This document shows, in pieces, positions 5,504-10,816 of a DNA stretch of 12,704 nucleotides. Origin of the DNA: a bacterium (GTDB lineage Archaea > Nanoarchaeota > Nanoarchaeia > Woesearchaeales > UBA10216); NCBI GenBank assembly GCA_024206195.1, contig JAAGZO010001089.1, positions 1 through 12,704 of the forward strand, given 5' to 3'. How positions within the stretch are numbered: position 1 is the first letter of the stretch; the number at the start of each line of letters is the position of its first letter. The position numbers and the translations under genes were made by a program. The notes under the pieces were generated by a model. It saw nothing but the letters and a program-made list of their open reading frames with translations, was not told the DNA's origin and did not search any database.

Positions 5504-5620
5504 CTAAATAGCATAGATTAAAAAGATAGTTCCCCATACTGGATGCCCAGTGCAAAAGCATATACAAGAGCATAGTGCTACAATATACTTGCTTGGTATC
5601 TTATCAAATACGAGTTGCAA
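5504..5620 (-). CDS. Cys-rich micro-membrane peptide, second copy of CFCTGHP family; start uncertain
   Basis: The frame ends CSCICFCTGHP, then VWGTIFLIYAI and a TAG directly abutting the next promoter. It is a clear paralogue of the 33-residue product at 4824-4925: the Cys pattern, CFCTGHP and GTIF are shared. No ATG exists in frame. TTG at 5620 gives 38 residues and is used here; another TTG further upstream (TTG AAG, with GAAGGGAAGAG before it) is possible. Both lie inside the upstream gene, so translation would be coupled. If neither start works, this is a decaying copy. Preserved coding similarity argues that it was functional until recently. Confidence 0.6.
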   Translation of the reverse strand: MQLVFDKIPSKYIVALCSCICFCTGHPVWGTIFLIYAI

Positions 5621-6191
5621 ATCTTTCAGCTTCAAACTCTTCCCTTCTTTCTTGGCTCATTTCCTCTAGCAATTTCTCTGCATCCTTGGCACGTTCCAAG
5701 ATACACAATGGACATATCCTTGCGGGTTTGCTTGATTTCCCGAACTGTACCAGCGGTATATCTTTAAAGTAAACCCCACATCCTTTACAATACATGTTAC
5801 CTTGTGATTTCTTGGTAGTAACACCTATACCATGAGTTTTAAATACTATCTCTTGGTTTCCAGATTTACCAGCAAAGTTTGGAGCTTCAAGATCAACCTC
5901 TTCAACTGTCCATTGTGTAAGGTCTAATTGCTTTTGTCTAAGCCTGGTTATATTCTTGTCAATCCAAGCTGTTGGTTGATTATGTTTTATAAAATTATCT
6001 TTAGTTCTGTTGCTATGCTCAATACCGTTATTGCAATTACTAAGCTCTCTTGCTATAATACCCTTGGCACTTCCGGCTTTCTTATAATGTCTGGCGTACT
6101 TGATCTCGCTTGTTCTATAGTGTAATTTTAAATAACCCTTAACAAACTTTACATACTCACCATCATGACATTTTATTGCATATGCTTTCAT
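5604..6191 (-). CDS. Zinc-finger paralogue family member A (195 aa)
   Basis: This is one of four related proteins in the window (also at 10188, 10849 and 11693). The N-terminus MKAYAIKCHDGEYV and the RHYKKAGSAKG segment at 35-44 match the equivalent parts of members at 10188 and 11693. After a variable middle and VDLEAPNF at 99-106, the conserved C-terminal module has YCKGCG (C135, C138), KDIPLVQFG and RICPLC (C160, C163), then a charged helix and ERFATRI. The CxxC-CxxC arrangement with about 21 residues between pairs indicates a zinc finger. The family is not recognised. The ATG overlaps the upstream stop (TAATG), coupling it to the L7/L12-like gene. Confidence 0.82.
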   Translation of the reverse strand: MKAYAIKCHDGEYVKFVKGYLKLHYRTSEIKYARHYKKAGSAKGIIARELSNCNNGIEHSNRTKDNFIKHNQPTAWIDKNITRLRQKQLDLTQWTVEEVDLEAPNFAGKSGNQEIVFKTHGIGVTTKKSQGNMYCKGCGVYFKDIPLVQFGKSSKPARICPLCILERAKDAEKLLEEMSQERREEFEAERFATRI

Positions 6192-6598
6192 TATATCGCT
6201 TCCAAGTAGTCATCACGTTCCATTGCAATCTTCTTAAGTCCACCTTCATTTTTAATGTTATCCAAAAGAGAATCAACAGCATGTAGCATTGAGGGGAATC
6301 TATATACATCCATGTTATCTATAGCATTCTCAATAAGGTTCATAAATTCATCTTTGGTATATGGTTCAGGATATCCGGTCATATGTTTAGAGAATATAGA
6401 TCGGAGCTTTTCAGGGTCGTAATGTCCAAGTCCATCAACACAAGATTCAATTGCATCCTTAGAATCTTTCAATCCCTTGTTAGAAATTTCCCTATACTTT
6501 TTGATAAGACCAATCTTTTGTCTCTTATTGACCATATCCATAATAGTATTCATGTTGAAGTCAACAATCGCATTATTACATTTTAATCTTACTTCCAT
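6191..6598 (-). CDS. Ribosomal protein L7/L12 C-terminal-domain-like protein (135 aa)
   Basis: Residues 28-51, KIGLIKKYREISNKGLKDSKDAIE, closely follow the hallmark of the L7/L12 stalk C-terminal domain (K-I-x-V-I-K-x-x-R-E-I-x-x-L-G-L-K-E-A-K-x-L-V-E). That surface recruits translation GTPases to the ribosome. The host protein's N-terminal dimerisation and hinge regions are absent. Instead a helical C-terminal part of about 80 residues follows (DPEKLRSIFSKHM, FMNLIENAIDNMD, SMLHAVDSLLDNIKNE), which is not recognised. The start at 6598 has AAAGGGAGA. It is the first gene of the 6598-5504 operon. A role in competing for elongation factors is plausible but inferred; the motif could also be reused for another partner. 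Confidence 0.78.
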   Translation of the reverse strand: MEVRLKCNNAIVDFNMNTIMDMVNKRQKIGLIKKYREISNKGLKDSKDAIESCVDGLGHYDPEKLRSIFSKHMTGYPEPYTKDEFMNLIENAIDNMDVYRFPSMLHAVDSLLDNIKNEGGLKKIAMERDDYLEAI

Positions 6599-6621
6599 AG
6601 TCTCTCCCTTTGTTGTTAATA

Positions 6622-6650
6622 ACTATAGCTTAAGGTCTTTTCCAAGTCAA
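6622..6650 (-). promoter_or_regulatory. Cassette promoter P11 (drives 6598-5504 operon)
   Basis: TTGACT is at 6645-6650, -10 TATAGT at 6622-6627, 17-bp spacer. The TGA stop of the upstream gene lies inside the -35 box. Confidence 0.92.
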
Positions 6651-6823
6651 GATTTTCTCTCAATCTCCAAAAGTTTAAATAAGAGTCTTGCCTGTTTGGT
6701 TCTATCAGTTTCATCCATAACTTCTTTAATAAGTTTCCACTTATACTGTATCGAGATATGTTTACAACATGGACAGGTATTTCCACTTATCCAACGATAC
6801 CCACATTTATCACATACGTTCAT
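6647..6823 (-). CDS. Zinc-ribbon small protein (58 aa)
   Basis: The N-terminus MNVCDKCGYRWISGNTCPCC holds C4/C7 and C17/C20, nine residues apart, a compact zinc ribbon. The rest is a basic amphipathic helix (QYKWKLIKEVMDETDRTK, then QARLLFKLLEIERKS), which may bind nucleic acid or a partner. The start at 6823 has AAAGGGAGA, and the TGA stop lies inside TTGACT of promoter 6622-6650. The leader is almost identical to that of the methyltransferase. No family can be named beyond zinc ribbon. Confidence 0.82.
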   Translation of the reverse strand: MNVCDKCGYRWISGNTCPCCKHISIQYKWKLIKEVMDETDRTKQARLLFKLLEIERKS

Positions 6824-6846
6824 CTTATCTCCCTTTGTTAATTAAT

Positions 6847-6875
6847 AATATAGCTTAAGGTCTTTTCCATGTCAA
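6847..6875 (-). promoter_or_regulatory. Cassette promoter P12 (drives 6647-6823)
   Basis: TTGACA is at 6870-6875, -10 TATATT at 6847-6852, 17-bp spacer. The upstream gene's TAG abuts the -35 box. Confidence 0.92.
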
Positions 6876-7091
6876 CTAAATAGCTACTAGTAATGCCTCA
6901 GATGTTGTTACTATTTTCATATCAGTAGCCCAGCCACTACCTAAATAACTATCTAACCATTCCCCGACAGAATTAAAATGCATATCAGTACTATGTGAAC
7001 TATCTATAGACTTCTCTTTTATATCACCATTCTTATAGAATGTCAATCTCACAAGATTTGTGTCCCGATAGGTTATTAGATATTCTTCCAT
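6876..7091 (-). CDS. Small acidic hypothetical protein, tandem paralogue 2 (71 aa)
   Basis: The protein starts MEEYLITYRDTNLVRLTFYK, has GEWLDSYL at about 43-50 and ends KIVTTSEALLVAI. All three segments have counterparts at the same places in the protein at 7107-7313 (METYYYKLSNELWKVVF, DEWMRTFS, EIMPECEALLEFI), so the two arose by tandem duplication. No family is recognised; the pattern is strand-strand-loop-helix-strand. The start at 7091 lies just after a collapsed copy of the promoter element, whose TGGAAAA may now serve as the ribosome binding site. The TAG stop abuts promoter 6847-6875. Confidence 0.8.
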   Translation of the reverse strand: MEEYLITYRDTNLVRLTFYKNGDIKEKSIDSSHSTDMHFNSVGEWLDSYLGSGWATDMKIVTTSEALLVAI

Positions 7092-7110
7092 ATGATATTT
7101 TCCATGTCAA
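7092..7110 (-). repeat. Collapsed copy of the cassette promoter element
   Basis: TTGACA (7105-7110) and TGGAAAA remain, but the rest of the spacer, the -10 and the leader are gone; the next ATG (7091) starts 17 bases downstream of the -35-like box. No acceptable -10 is visible at 16-18 bp. The upstream TGA stop still lies in the -35-like box. It is probably a deletion relic that fused two cassettes into one operon. Confidence 0.7.
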
Positions 7111-7313
7111 ATGAATTCTAACAAAGCTTCACACTCTGGCATTATTTCTATATCTTCTTTGTCGTCAATGCTAAATGTTCGCATCCACTCATCATTGGTA
7201 TATACATAAGGATCATAAACTTCATCACTTAAACATCTCTCTTCTATCATAAAATCATCAGAAAATACAACCTTCCAGAGTTCGTTACTTAATTTGTAAT
7301 AGTAAGTTTCCAT
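7107..7313 (-). CDS. Small acidic hypothetical protein, tandem paralogue 1 (68 aa)
   Basis: The 68-residue sequence aligns along its length with the 71-residue product of 6876-7091 (shared start ME-x-Y, a basic/hydrophobic strand, EW in the middle, SEALL/CEALL near the end). It is very acidic in the middle (DEVYDPY, DDKEDIE). No clear Shine-Dalgarno sequence lies before the ATG at 7313; the upstream 12 bases are pyrimidine-rich and preceded by the hairpin at 7326-7368. It probably depends on read-through from promoter 7905-7933. Its stop overlaps the collapsed promoter. Confidence 0.78.
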   Translation of the reverse strand: METYYYKLSNELWKVVFSDDFMIEERCLSDEVYDPYVYTNDEWMRTFSIDDKEDIEIMPECEALLEFI

Positions 7314-7325
7314 GATAAAAGGAGT

Positions 7326-7368
7326 GGATGGGGGACGTGAAGGGAGACTACACGTTACTCCCCCATCC
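7326..7368 (-). promoter_or_regulatory. Stable hairpin with loop complementary to the phage Shine-Dalgarno; possible attenuator or weak terminator
   Basis: A nine-bp GC-rich outer stem (7326-7334 with 7360-7368) and a five-bp inner stem (7335-7339 with 7351-7355) are separated by a four-base bulge and closed by an 11-base loop (7340-7350). On the minus strand the loop reads TAGTCTCCCTT; TCTCCCTT is an exact complement of the AAGGGAGA leader site. The stem is followed by ACTCCTTTTATC, a weak T tract. It lies between the stop at 7386 and the ATG at 7313. Confidence 0.65.
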
Positions 7369-7385
7369 AGATGAAGAAATTTATA

Positions 7386-7877
7386 TTAACTATCTAAATC
7401 AGCCTGTATTGAATCCCGTATCTTTTCCAGTTCGCTTGTGTCGTTACCGGCTTCCTTTTCCTGCTCGATTACTTTATCAAGCTCTTTAACGACTTCCTCA
7501 CCTTCCCTGCCGTATCCACACTTCGGACACCGGAACTTCTCATCAAGCTGTCCACAGTTATTAGGACAAGGACGTTCTTTAAGGAACTTCTGTCTCTCTG
7601 CCTCATCAGCATCAGACCAGTCTTTGAGTTTCTTGCTCAATTTCTTAAGAAGCTTACGTTCATCTGCAATTGCACTCTCAAAGTCCTCAACCTTATCAAC
7701 AAGGTTTGCACCATGAGTGTTATAGTCGGTGAACCCTGCTTTGTCCATAGCGTCAAAAGAATCAGTTGCATCTACAAAGTCAACAACATCTCCTTGAAAC
7801 TCAGTAGGGTCGCCATTATGATCAACCATATACTTGAATATATAAAACCTTCTCTCACCAAATGAATCTATCGCCAT
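7386..7877 (-). CDS. Zinc-ribbon protein with flanking coiled coils (163 aa)
   Basis: A zinc-ribbon-like core, CPNNCGQLDEKFRCPKCGYG (C104, C108, C117, C120), sits between two highly charged helical stretches. About 62-103 precedes it (ADERKLLKKLSKKLKDW) and about 126-163 follows (VVKELDKVIEQEKEAGND). The N-terminal 60 residues are a separate small domain (RRFYIFKYMVDHNGDPTEFQ, then FVDATDSFDAMDKAG). The first pair spacing C-x3-C is slightly unusual. The start at 7877 has AAAGGGAGGA, the strongest ribosome site in the window. It has its own promoter and may share a transcript with the tandem paralogues downstream. No family is recognised. Confidence 0.83.
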   Translation of the reverse strand: MAIDSFGERRFYIFKYMVDHNGDPTEFQGDVVDFVDATDSFDAMDKAGFTDYNTHGANLVDKVEDFESAIADERKLLKKLSKKLKDWSDADEAERQKFLKERPCPNNCGQLDEKFRCPKCGYGREGEEVVKELDKVIEQEKEAGNDTSELEKIRDSIQADLDS

Positions 7878-7904
7878 TGTCTTATCCTCCCTTTATTTGT
7901 TAAT

Positions 7905-7933
7905 ACTATACTAATTAGTCTTTTCCAAGTCAA
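7905..7933 (-). promoter_or_regulatory. Cassette promoter P13 (drives 7386-7877 and probably 7313-6876)
   Basis: TTGACT is at 7928-7933, -10 TATAGT at 7905-7910, 17-bp spacer. The upstream gene's TGA lies inside the -35 box. Confidence 0.92.
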
Positions 7934-8463
7934 GATTTAATACCATGTTTCTTATCTAAAGGTTTCCATCGTCTTTTAAATACTATAAGACATTCGTCAA
8001 TAATACTTTTAAGTTCTGTCTGTGTGAACTCTTCAAGGTCAGACTCGGTTAATCCCATCTTGAAATACTTTAAATCTTTAAGTACAACATCTTCAAGATA
8101 CTCTTGAGTAAAATGCCCATCAAAAATATTAGCCTTTATCATATCATATTCAGAATAAACTGGTCGTAGAGCATCACAAGGAAATATATAATCTCCCCAT
8201 GCATACTCAAACATACCCAAATGTCCTTCAAAATCACCCTCAGTAATGCTCTTAACTATTGATAGAGTTACTTCTCTATCGGCTGTCATATGATTAAAAA
8301 CAACTGTTGCTAATCCTTGTTCACACTCTTCATATGATAATCCATCAATCAAAGAAGTATTACAAATGACAGCACAATCTGATAAGAGTTTTGACTTGCC
8401 TACATTATCTTCTGCGATACCAATGTTTATCAGTTTTGATTTTAGTTTAGTAGAATCTTTCAT
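7930..8463 (-). CDS. Hypothetical protein, 177 aa
   Basis: No family is recognised. The protein is mostly helical by pattern, acidic in the middle (SITEGDFEGHLGMFEYAWGD) and basic at both ends (MKDSTKLKSKLINIG; VFKRRWKPLDKKHGIKS). Four Cys (C30, C34, C47, C96) are not in a zinc-like arrangement. There is no signal peptide or membrane segment, so a cytoplasmic location is expected. The start at 8463 has AAAGGGAGA. The stop is the TGA in TTGACT of the next promoter, and the last two codons (AAA TCT) are the same as in two other cassettes, giving the shared KS ending. Confidence 0.83.
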   Translation of the reverse strand: MKDSTKLKSKLINIGIAEDNVGKSKLLSDCAVICNTSLIDGLSYEECEQGLATVVFNHMTADREVTLSIVKSITEGDFEGHLGMFEYAWGDYIFPCDALRPVYSEYDMIKANIFDGHFTQEYLEDVVLKDLKYFKMGLTESDLEEFTQTELKSIIDECLIVFKRRWKPLDKKHGIKS

Positions 8464-8486
8464 CTTATCTCCCTTTGTTACTGATA

Positions 8487-8515
8487 ACTATAATCTAAGG
8501 TCTTTTCCAAGTCAA
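8487..8515 (-). promoter_or_regulatory. Cassette promoter P14 (drives 7930-8463)
   Basis: TTGACT is at 8510-8515, -10 TATAGT at 8487-8492, 17-bp spacer. The leader (TATCAGTAACAAAGG) is the same as for the three zinc-finger paralogues on the right. Confidence 0.92.
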
Positions 8516-8703
8516 GATTTAAAACTTTCTCTTCCCTTTTCCGTCCGCATCTTTAGTATTACGTAAGGCAGGAAGCACATTTTTATTGCATCACATACAC
8601 ATCTTGGTGTTCTTGAGTTATTAATATCATGCATAACAGCAGTTATGTATACCGAACCTGCCGTCAGAAATAATATAAATAATATAAATAAAGTTGTCGT
8701 CAT
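8512..8703 (-). CDS. Small membrane-anchored protein (63 aa)
   Basis: A single hydrophobic segment at about 4-24 (TLFILFILFLTAGSVYITAV) follows a short start (MTT), so the protein is an N-terminally anchored or secreted peptide. The tail has three Cys (C35, C37, C43) and then a basic stretch (KMRTEKGRESFKS). No lipobox is visible. No family is recognised. The start at 8703 has AAAGGGAGA at somewhat long spacing. The final AAA TCT TGA runs into the next promoter, as in neighbouring cassettes. Confidence 0.8.
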   Translation of the reverse strand: MTTTLFILFILFLTAGSVYITAVMHDINNSRTPRCVCDAIKMCFLPYVILKMRTEKGRESFKS

Positions 8704-8729
8704 TTTGTTTTCTCCCTTTGTTGTTGATA

Positions 8730-8758
8730 ACTATAATCTAAGGTCTTTTCCAAGTCAA
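8730..8758 (-). promoter_or_regulatory. Cassette promoter P15 (drives 8512-8703)
   Basis: TTGACT is at 8753-8758, -10 TATAGT at 8730-8735, 17-bp spacer. The TGA of the upstream gene lies inside the -35 box. Confidence 0.92.
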
Positions 8759-9126
8759 GTGATTACTCTATTATGTTTAGCACAAGTGTAACACCATTGT
8801 TCAATGCACTGTCCGAGTTCATGGTAGCATTCTGGACATATTTCTTTAGGTTCTTTGGGTTTGTTAGGTTCTTTAGGTTCTTTGGGTTTGTTAGGTTCTT
8901 TGGGTTCTTTAGGTTCGTTACAAGTACAGTTACCACCGCAACCCTTGGTCATATCAACGATACCTCTCATTGATTCGTTCTCAGCAACAAGTATCTGTAT
9001 CTGTATAGGTTTAGTCTCATCAGACTCATTCCTACCAACCATAGCTTCGGCATCTTGTTTAAGGAAATCCATTATCCTCTGGAGTTCCACATCTTTTCCT
9101 GTATGTCCTGTTACAAGTATCTTCAT
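8755..9126 (-). CDS. Cys-rich protein with Lys/Glu/Pro repeat linker (123 aa)
   Basis: There are three parts. The N-terminal 60 residues look like a small alpha/beta domain (MKILVTGHTGKDVELQRIMD, later IQIQILVAEN). A Cys cluster (C63, C67, C69) then leads into a repetitive linker at about 70-95 made of PKEPKEPNK units. A C-terminal Cys-rich finger follows, CPECYHELGQC and WCYTC (C97, C100, C107, C112, C115), a likely zinc-binding element. The linker is encoded by a 27-bp tandem repeat. No family is recognised. The start at 9126 has AAGGGAGA. The linker length is likely to vary between relatives through slippage. Confidence 0.82.
   Translation of the reverse strand: MKILVTGHTGKDVELQRIMDFLKQDAEAMVGRNESDETKPIQIQILVAENESMRGIVDMTKGCGGNCTCNEPKEPKEPNKPKEPKEPNKPKEPKEICPECYHELGQCIEQWCYTCAKHNRVIT
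8842..8919 (-). repeat. 27-bp coding minisatellite
   Basis: Two exact 27-bp copies (8842-8868, 8869-8895) are followed by a diverged partial copy (8896-8919). Each copy is built from 9-bp subunits, so the array has both 9- and 27-bp periods. It encodes the PKEPKEPNK linker. Confidence 0.93.
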
Positions 9127-9149
9127 CGTTTCTCCCTTATATTGTTAAT

Positions 9150-9178
9150 ACTATAGACCAAGGTCTTTTCCAAGTCAA
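9150..9178 (-). promoter_or_regulatory. Cassette promoter P16 (drives 8755-9126)
   Basis: TTGACT is at 9173-9178, -10 TATAGT at 9150-9155, 17-bp spacer. The stop of the 23-residue ORF lies inside the -35 box. Confidence 0.92.
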
Positions 9179-9246
9179 GAGTTATTAGAGTTCTTGCCTA
9201 TTACGACAGAACCCAGTGATCTACAAATTGTGATAAATGTACTCAT
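9175..9246 (-). CDS. Possible 23-aa microprotein
   Basis: The frame reads MSTFITICRSLGSVVIGKNSNNS. Its ATG overlaps the stop of the basic microprotein gene (ATGA) and its TGA is the one inside TTGACT of promoter 9150-9178, the same boundary rule as for larger genes. These two junctions are the main support; the peptide is too short to classify. It could be a genuine peptide or the tail of a decayed cassette gene. Confidence 0.5.
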   Translation of the reverse strand: MSTFITICRSLGSVVIGKNSNNS

Positions 9247-9350
9247 TTTCTTCTGGCCTTCTGCTTTGCCTTACGCCTTGCAAGTTTCTTTGCATTAACT
9301 TTTGCAATCTGTGCGTTCTGTTCGTCACTGAATCTATCTTTTGATGCCAT
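9243..9350 (-). CDS. Very basic microprotein (35 aa)
   Basis: The product MASKDRFSDEQNAQIAKVNA ends in a run of Lys and Arg (KKLARRKAKQKARRK), with at least 14 basic residues in 35. The second half is a likely single basic helix suited to nucleic-acid or ribosome binding; this is inferred from composition. AAGGAGT lies at good spacing before the ATG at 9350, and promoter 9377-9405 is just upstream, so expression is likely. The stop overlaps the next ATG. No family is recognised. Confidence 0.72.
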   Translation of the reverse strand: MASKDRFSDEQNAQIAKVNAKKLARRKAKQKARRK

Positions 9351-9376
9351 TTGTACTACTCCTTATGTTGTTAATA

Positions 9377-9405
9377 ACTATATACTAAAGTCTTTTCCAA
9401 GTCAA
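9377..9405 (-). promoter_or_regulatory. Cassette promoter P17 (drives 9350-9175)
   Basis: TTGACT is at 9400-9405, -10 TATAGT at 9377-9382, 17-bp spacer. The stop of the 25-residue zinc microprotein lies inside the -35 box. Confidence 0.9.
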
Positions 9406-9479
9406 GTGGTTCTACACTCTAAACAAATAAATACCTCATGTGAGTCTAAATCTTTCCCGCACTGAATACATATTCTCAT
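9402..9479 (-). CDS. Zinc-knuckle microprotein (25 aa)
   Basis: The whole product is a minimal Cys4 ribbon: CIQC (C4, C7) and CLEC (C19, C22), 11 residues apart, with almost nothing outside it. The ATG at 9479 follows the upstream stop by four bases with GGATGA before it, and the TGA lies inside TTGACT of the next promoter, so both ends follow the rules of this region. Such an isolated zinc ribbon could act as a small protein-binding module; function is unknown. Confidence 0.7.
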   Translation of the reverse strand: MRICIQCGKDLDSHEVFICLECRTT

Positions 9480-9483
9480 TATA

Positions 9484-9696
9484 TCATCCCCATCCTTTCC
9501 ATTGAAGGATTGCTACAATAGACAAGCCTGCAATTATACCAAACAAAGATAATACCATCATATTATCATAAAACTGTGATTTCTTATCTTTGTGTAAATT
9601 AAACAATCCAACCTCTATTGCTCTATCCATATCCTTACTTAGCCAAATGAACATAGATATTGTAGAAGCTAAAACCAGTATCCCACCCCAAATCAT
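9484..9696 (-). CDS. Small two-TM membrane protein (70 aa)
   Basis: Hydrophobic segments at about 2-20 (IWGGILVLASTISMFIWLS) and 45-64 (NMMVLSLFGIIAGLSIVAIL) flank a charged loop (KDMDRAIEVGLFNLHKDKKS). The ATG at 9696 overlaps the upstream stop as TAATG. A GTG at 9747 would extend it by 17 residues inside the upstream gene, which is less likely. The protein ends QWKGWG. Unknown family; topology suggests both ends on the same side of the inner membrane. It is the middle gene of the 10136-9402 operon. Confidence 0.78.
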   Translation of the reverse strand: MIWGGILVLASTISMFIWLSKDMDRAIEVGLFNLHKDKKSQFYDNMMVLSLFGIIAGLSIVAILQWKGWG

Positions 9697-10136
9697 TATA
9701 TAAGTTCCAAGAGGAAATCCGCTTCTGATTCGAATATCTTGGTACACTCACGATTTGGTACAACATTATCCATGAAGGTGTCGAAGTCCATCAGCTTGAG
9801 GTTATTTGATTTATGTTCCTCAAATTGTCTTACACCCTGTTCATCAGGATCAGACCAGTAACCATACAACCTGCCGTATGAATCATACTGAGCTACATTG
9901 TGTTCATCAATCTCTTGGTTTCCAGCATCATCAAGAGTTGGGATACCATCTTCGGGATTGTGCATATATTCCCATACGGTATCGGGTCGATCACCTTTAA
10001 AATAAACAATGTAATCAACAGGGTTAGGTTCTGGTATTACTTCCTCATTAGGATTAACACCCAAGATTTCTTCCTGTTCATCAGCACTCAGTATATCTCC
10101 GAACAAACCTTTTGCTTTATCTTTAATACTACTCAT
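9696..10136 (-). CDS. Acidic hypothetical protein (146 aa)
   Basis: The protein is strongly acidic throughout, apart from a short basic N-terminus (MSSIKDKAKGLFGDIL). It has aromatic and Tyr-rich patches (VDYIVYFKGDRPDTVWEYMH, YDSYGRLYGYWSDPDEQG) and ends KIFESEADFLLELI. The ending resembles the last residues of the tandem paralogues at 6876-7313 (SEALLVAI, CEALLEFI), as does the preceding TFMDNVV; this may be a shared C-terminal domain, but the evidence is short. No known family. High negative charge leaves open DNA mimicry or anti-host inhibitor roles, which the sequence does not prove. The start at 10136 has AAGGGAGA. Confidence 0.8.
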   Translation of the reverse strand: MSSIKDKAKGLFGDILSADEQEEILGVNPNEEVIPEPNPVDYIVYFKGDRPDTVWEYMHNPEDGIPTLDDAGNQEIDEHNVAQYDSYGRLYGYWSDPDEQGVRQFEEHKSNNLKLMDFDTFMDNVVPNRECTKIFESEADFLLELI

Positions 10137-10162
10137 AATCTTTTCTCCCTTACGTTGTTAAT

Positions 10163-10191
10163 ACTATAGTATAATGTCTTTTCCAAGTCAA
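10163..10191 (-). promoter_or_regulatory. Cassette promoter P18 (drives 10136-9402 operon)
   Basis: TTGACT is at 10186-10191, -10 TATAGT at 10163-10168, 17-bp spacer. The upstream gene's GAT TGA runs into the -35 box. Confidence 0.92.
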
Positions 10192-10796
10192 TCTAATTTA
10201 TGTAGGAACCTTTCAGATTCTAGTTCTTTCCTTGTTACCTTGTCCATCTTATTCAAGAGTACTTCACCTTCGTGAGCATGTTCCATTAAACAAAGTGGGC
10301 AGACATTCAGTTTCTTTTTCCAGCTACCACCAAGTGAAAAGTATGGTAGGTCTTTGAGAATAAGTCCACATATACAACAATAAGATTGAGCACTATTACC
10401 CTTTTCATAACCTTTGAATCCCATATAAGAATCTCTGGCATCCTTGAAACGTATCTTGGGTTTCTTCTTATCCTCTGGATCGATCTCAACCTCGGCTATT
10501 GTCAGGCCATTTAATAGGTCGAGTAAATTTTCATTATCTGTAATACTCTTTTTTAGATAATACCCTCCCATACTTTTAGTCCGTAACGAAGTTTTTAAAT
10601 GTGTTAGCTTGGTAGTTGTATTCTTTATAACACCAGCCAGCCCACGTTCCGCACCAGCCTTTGATTTATAGTGCTTACCCCTCATCAGATCATCTGTAGT
10701 AACGTCTTTAATTGTATTGTTCCAGCGTAATCGTATGTTAGGAAACTTTGCTATTATAAAATTCCCTTCACTTGTTTGTAATGTAAAATATTTCAT
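10188..10796 (-). CDS. Zinc-finger paralogue family member B (202 aa)
   Basis: It shares the family plan with 5604-6191. An N-terminal strand pair MKYFTLQTSEGNFI is followed by KHYKSKAGAERGL at 41-53, a variable helical middle and AEVEIDPED at 101-109. The C-terminal module has YCCICG (C140, C143), LKDLPYFSLGG and NVCPLC (C166, C169), then a charged helix and SERFLHKLD. Similarity to the other members is strongest in the last 70 residues. The molecular role is unknown; a zinc finger after a variable domain could suit target recognition in the host. The start at 10796 has AAAGGA. Confidence 0.82.
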   Translation of the reverse strand: MKYFTLQTSEGNFIIAKFPNIRLRWNNTIKDVTTDDLMRGKHYKSKAGAERGLAGVIKNTTTKLTHLKTSLRTKSMGGYYLKKSITDNENLLDLLNGLTIAEVEIDPEDKKKPKIRFKDARDSYMGFKGYEKGNSAQSYCCICGLILKDLPYFSLGGSWKKKLNVCPLCLMEHAHEGEVLLNKMDKVTRKELESERFLHKLD

Positions 10797-10816
10797 ATGT
10801 TCCTTTGTTACTGATA

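Noticed and set aside
7438..7716. Plus-strand frame rich in Ser and Leu
   Set aside because: It is the antisense of the charged zinc-ribbon/coiled-coil gene, which explains its composition; no promoter or ribosome site.
8773..9148. Plus-strand repetitive Gly/Leu/Ser and Phe-rich frames
   Set aside because: They are the antisense reading of the 27-bp minisatellite; repeats often stay open in several frames.
9697..9747. GTG-start extension of the membrane protein at 9484-9696
   Set aside because: It reads through the end of the upstream gene; the TAATG overlap gives a normal coupled start.
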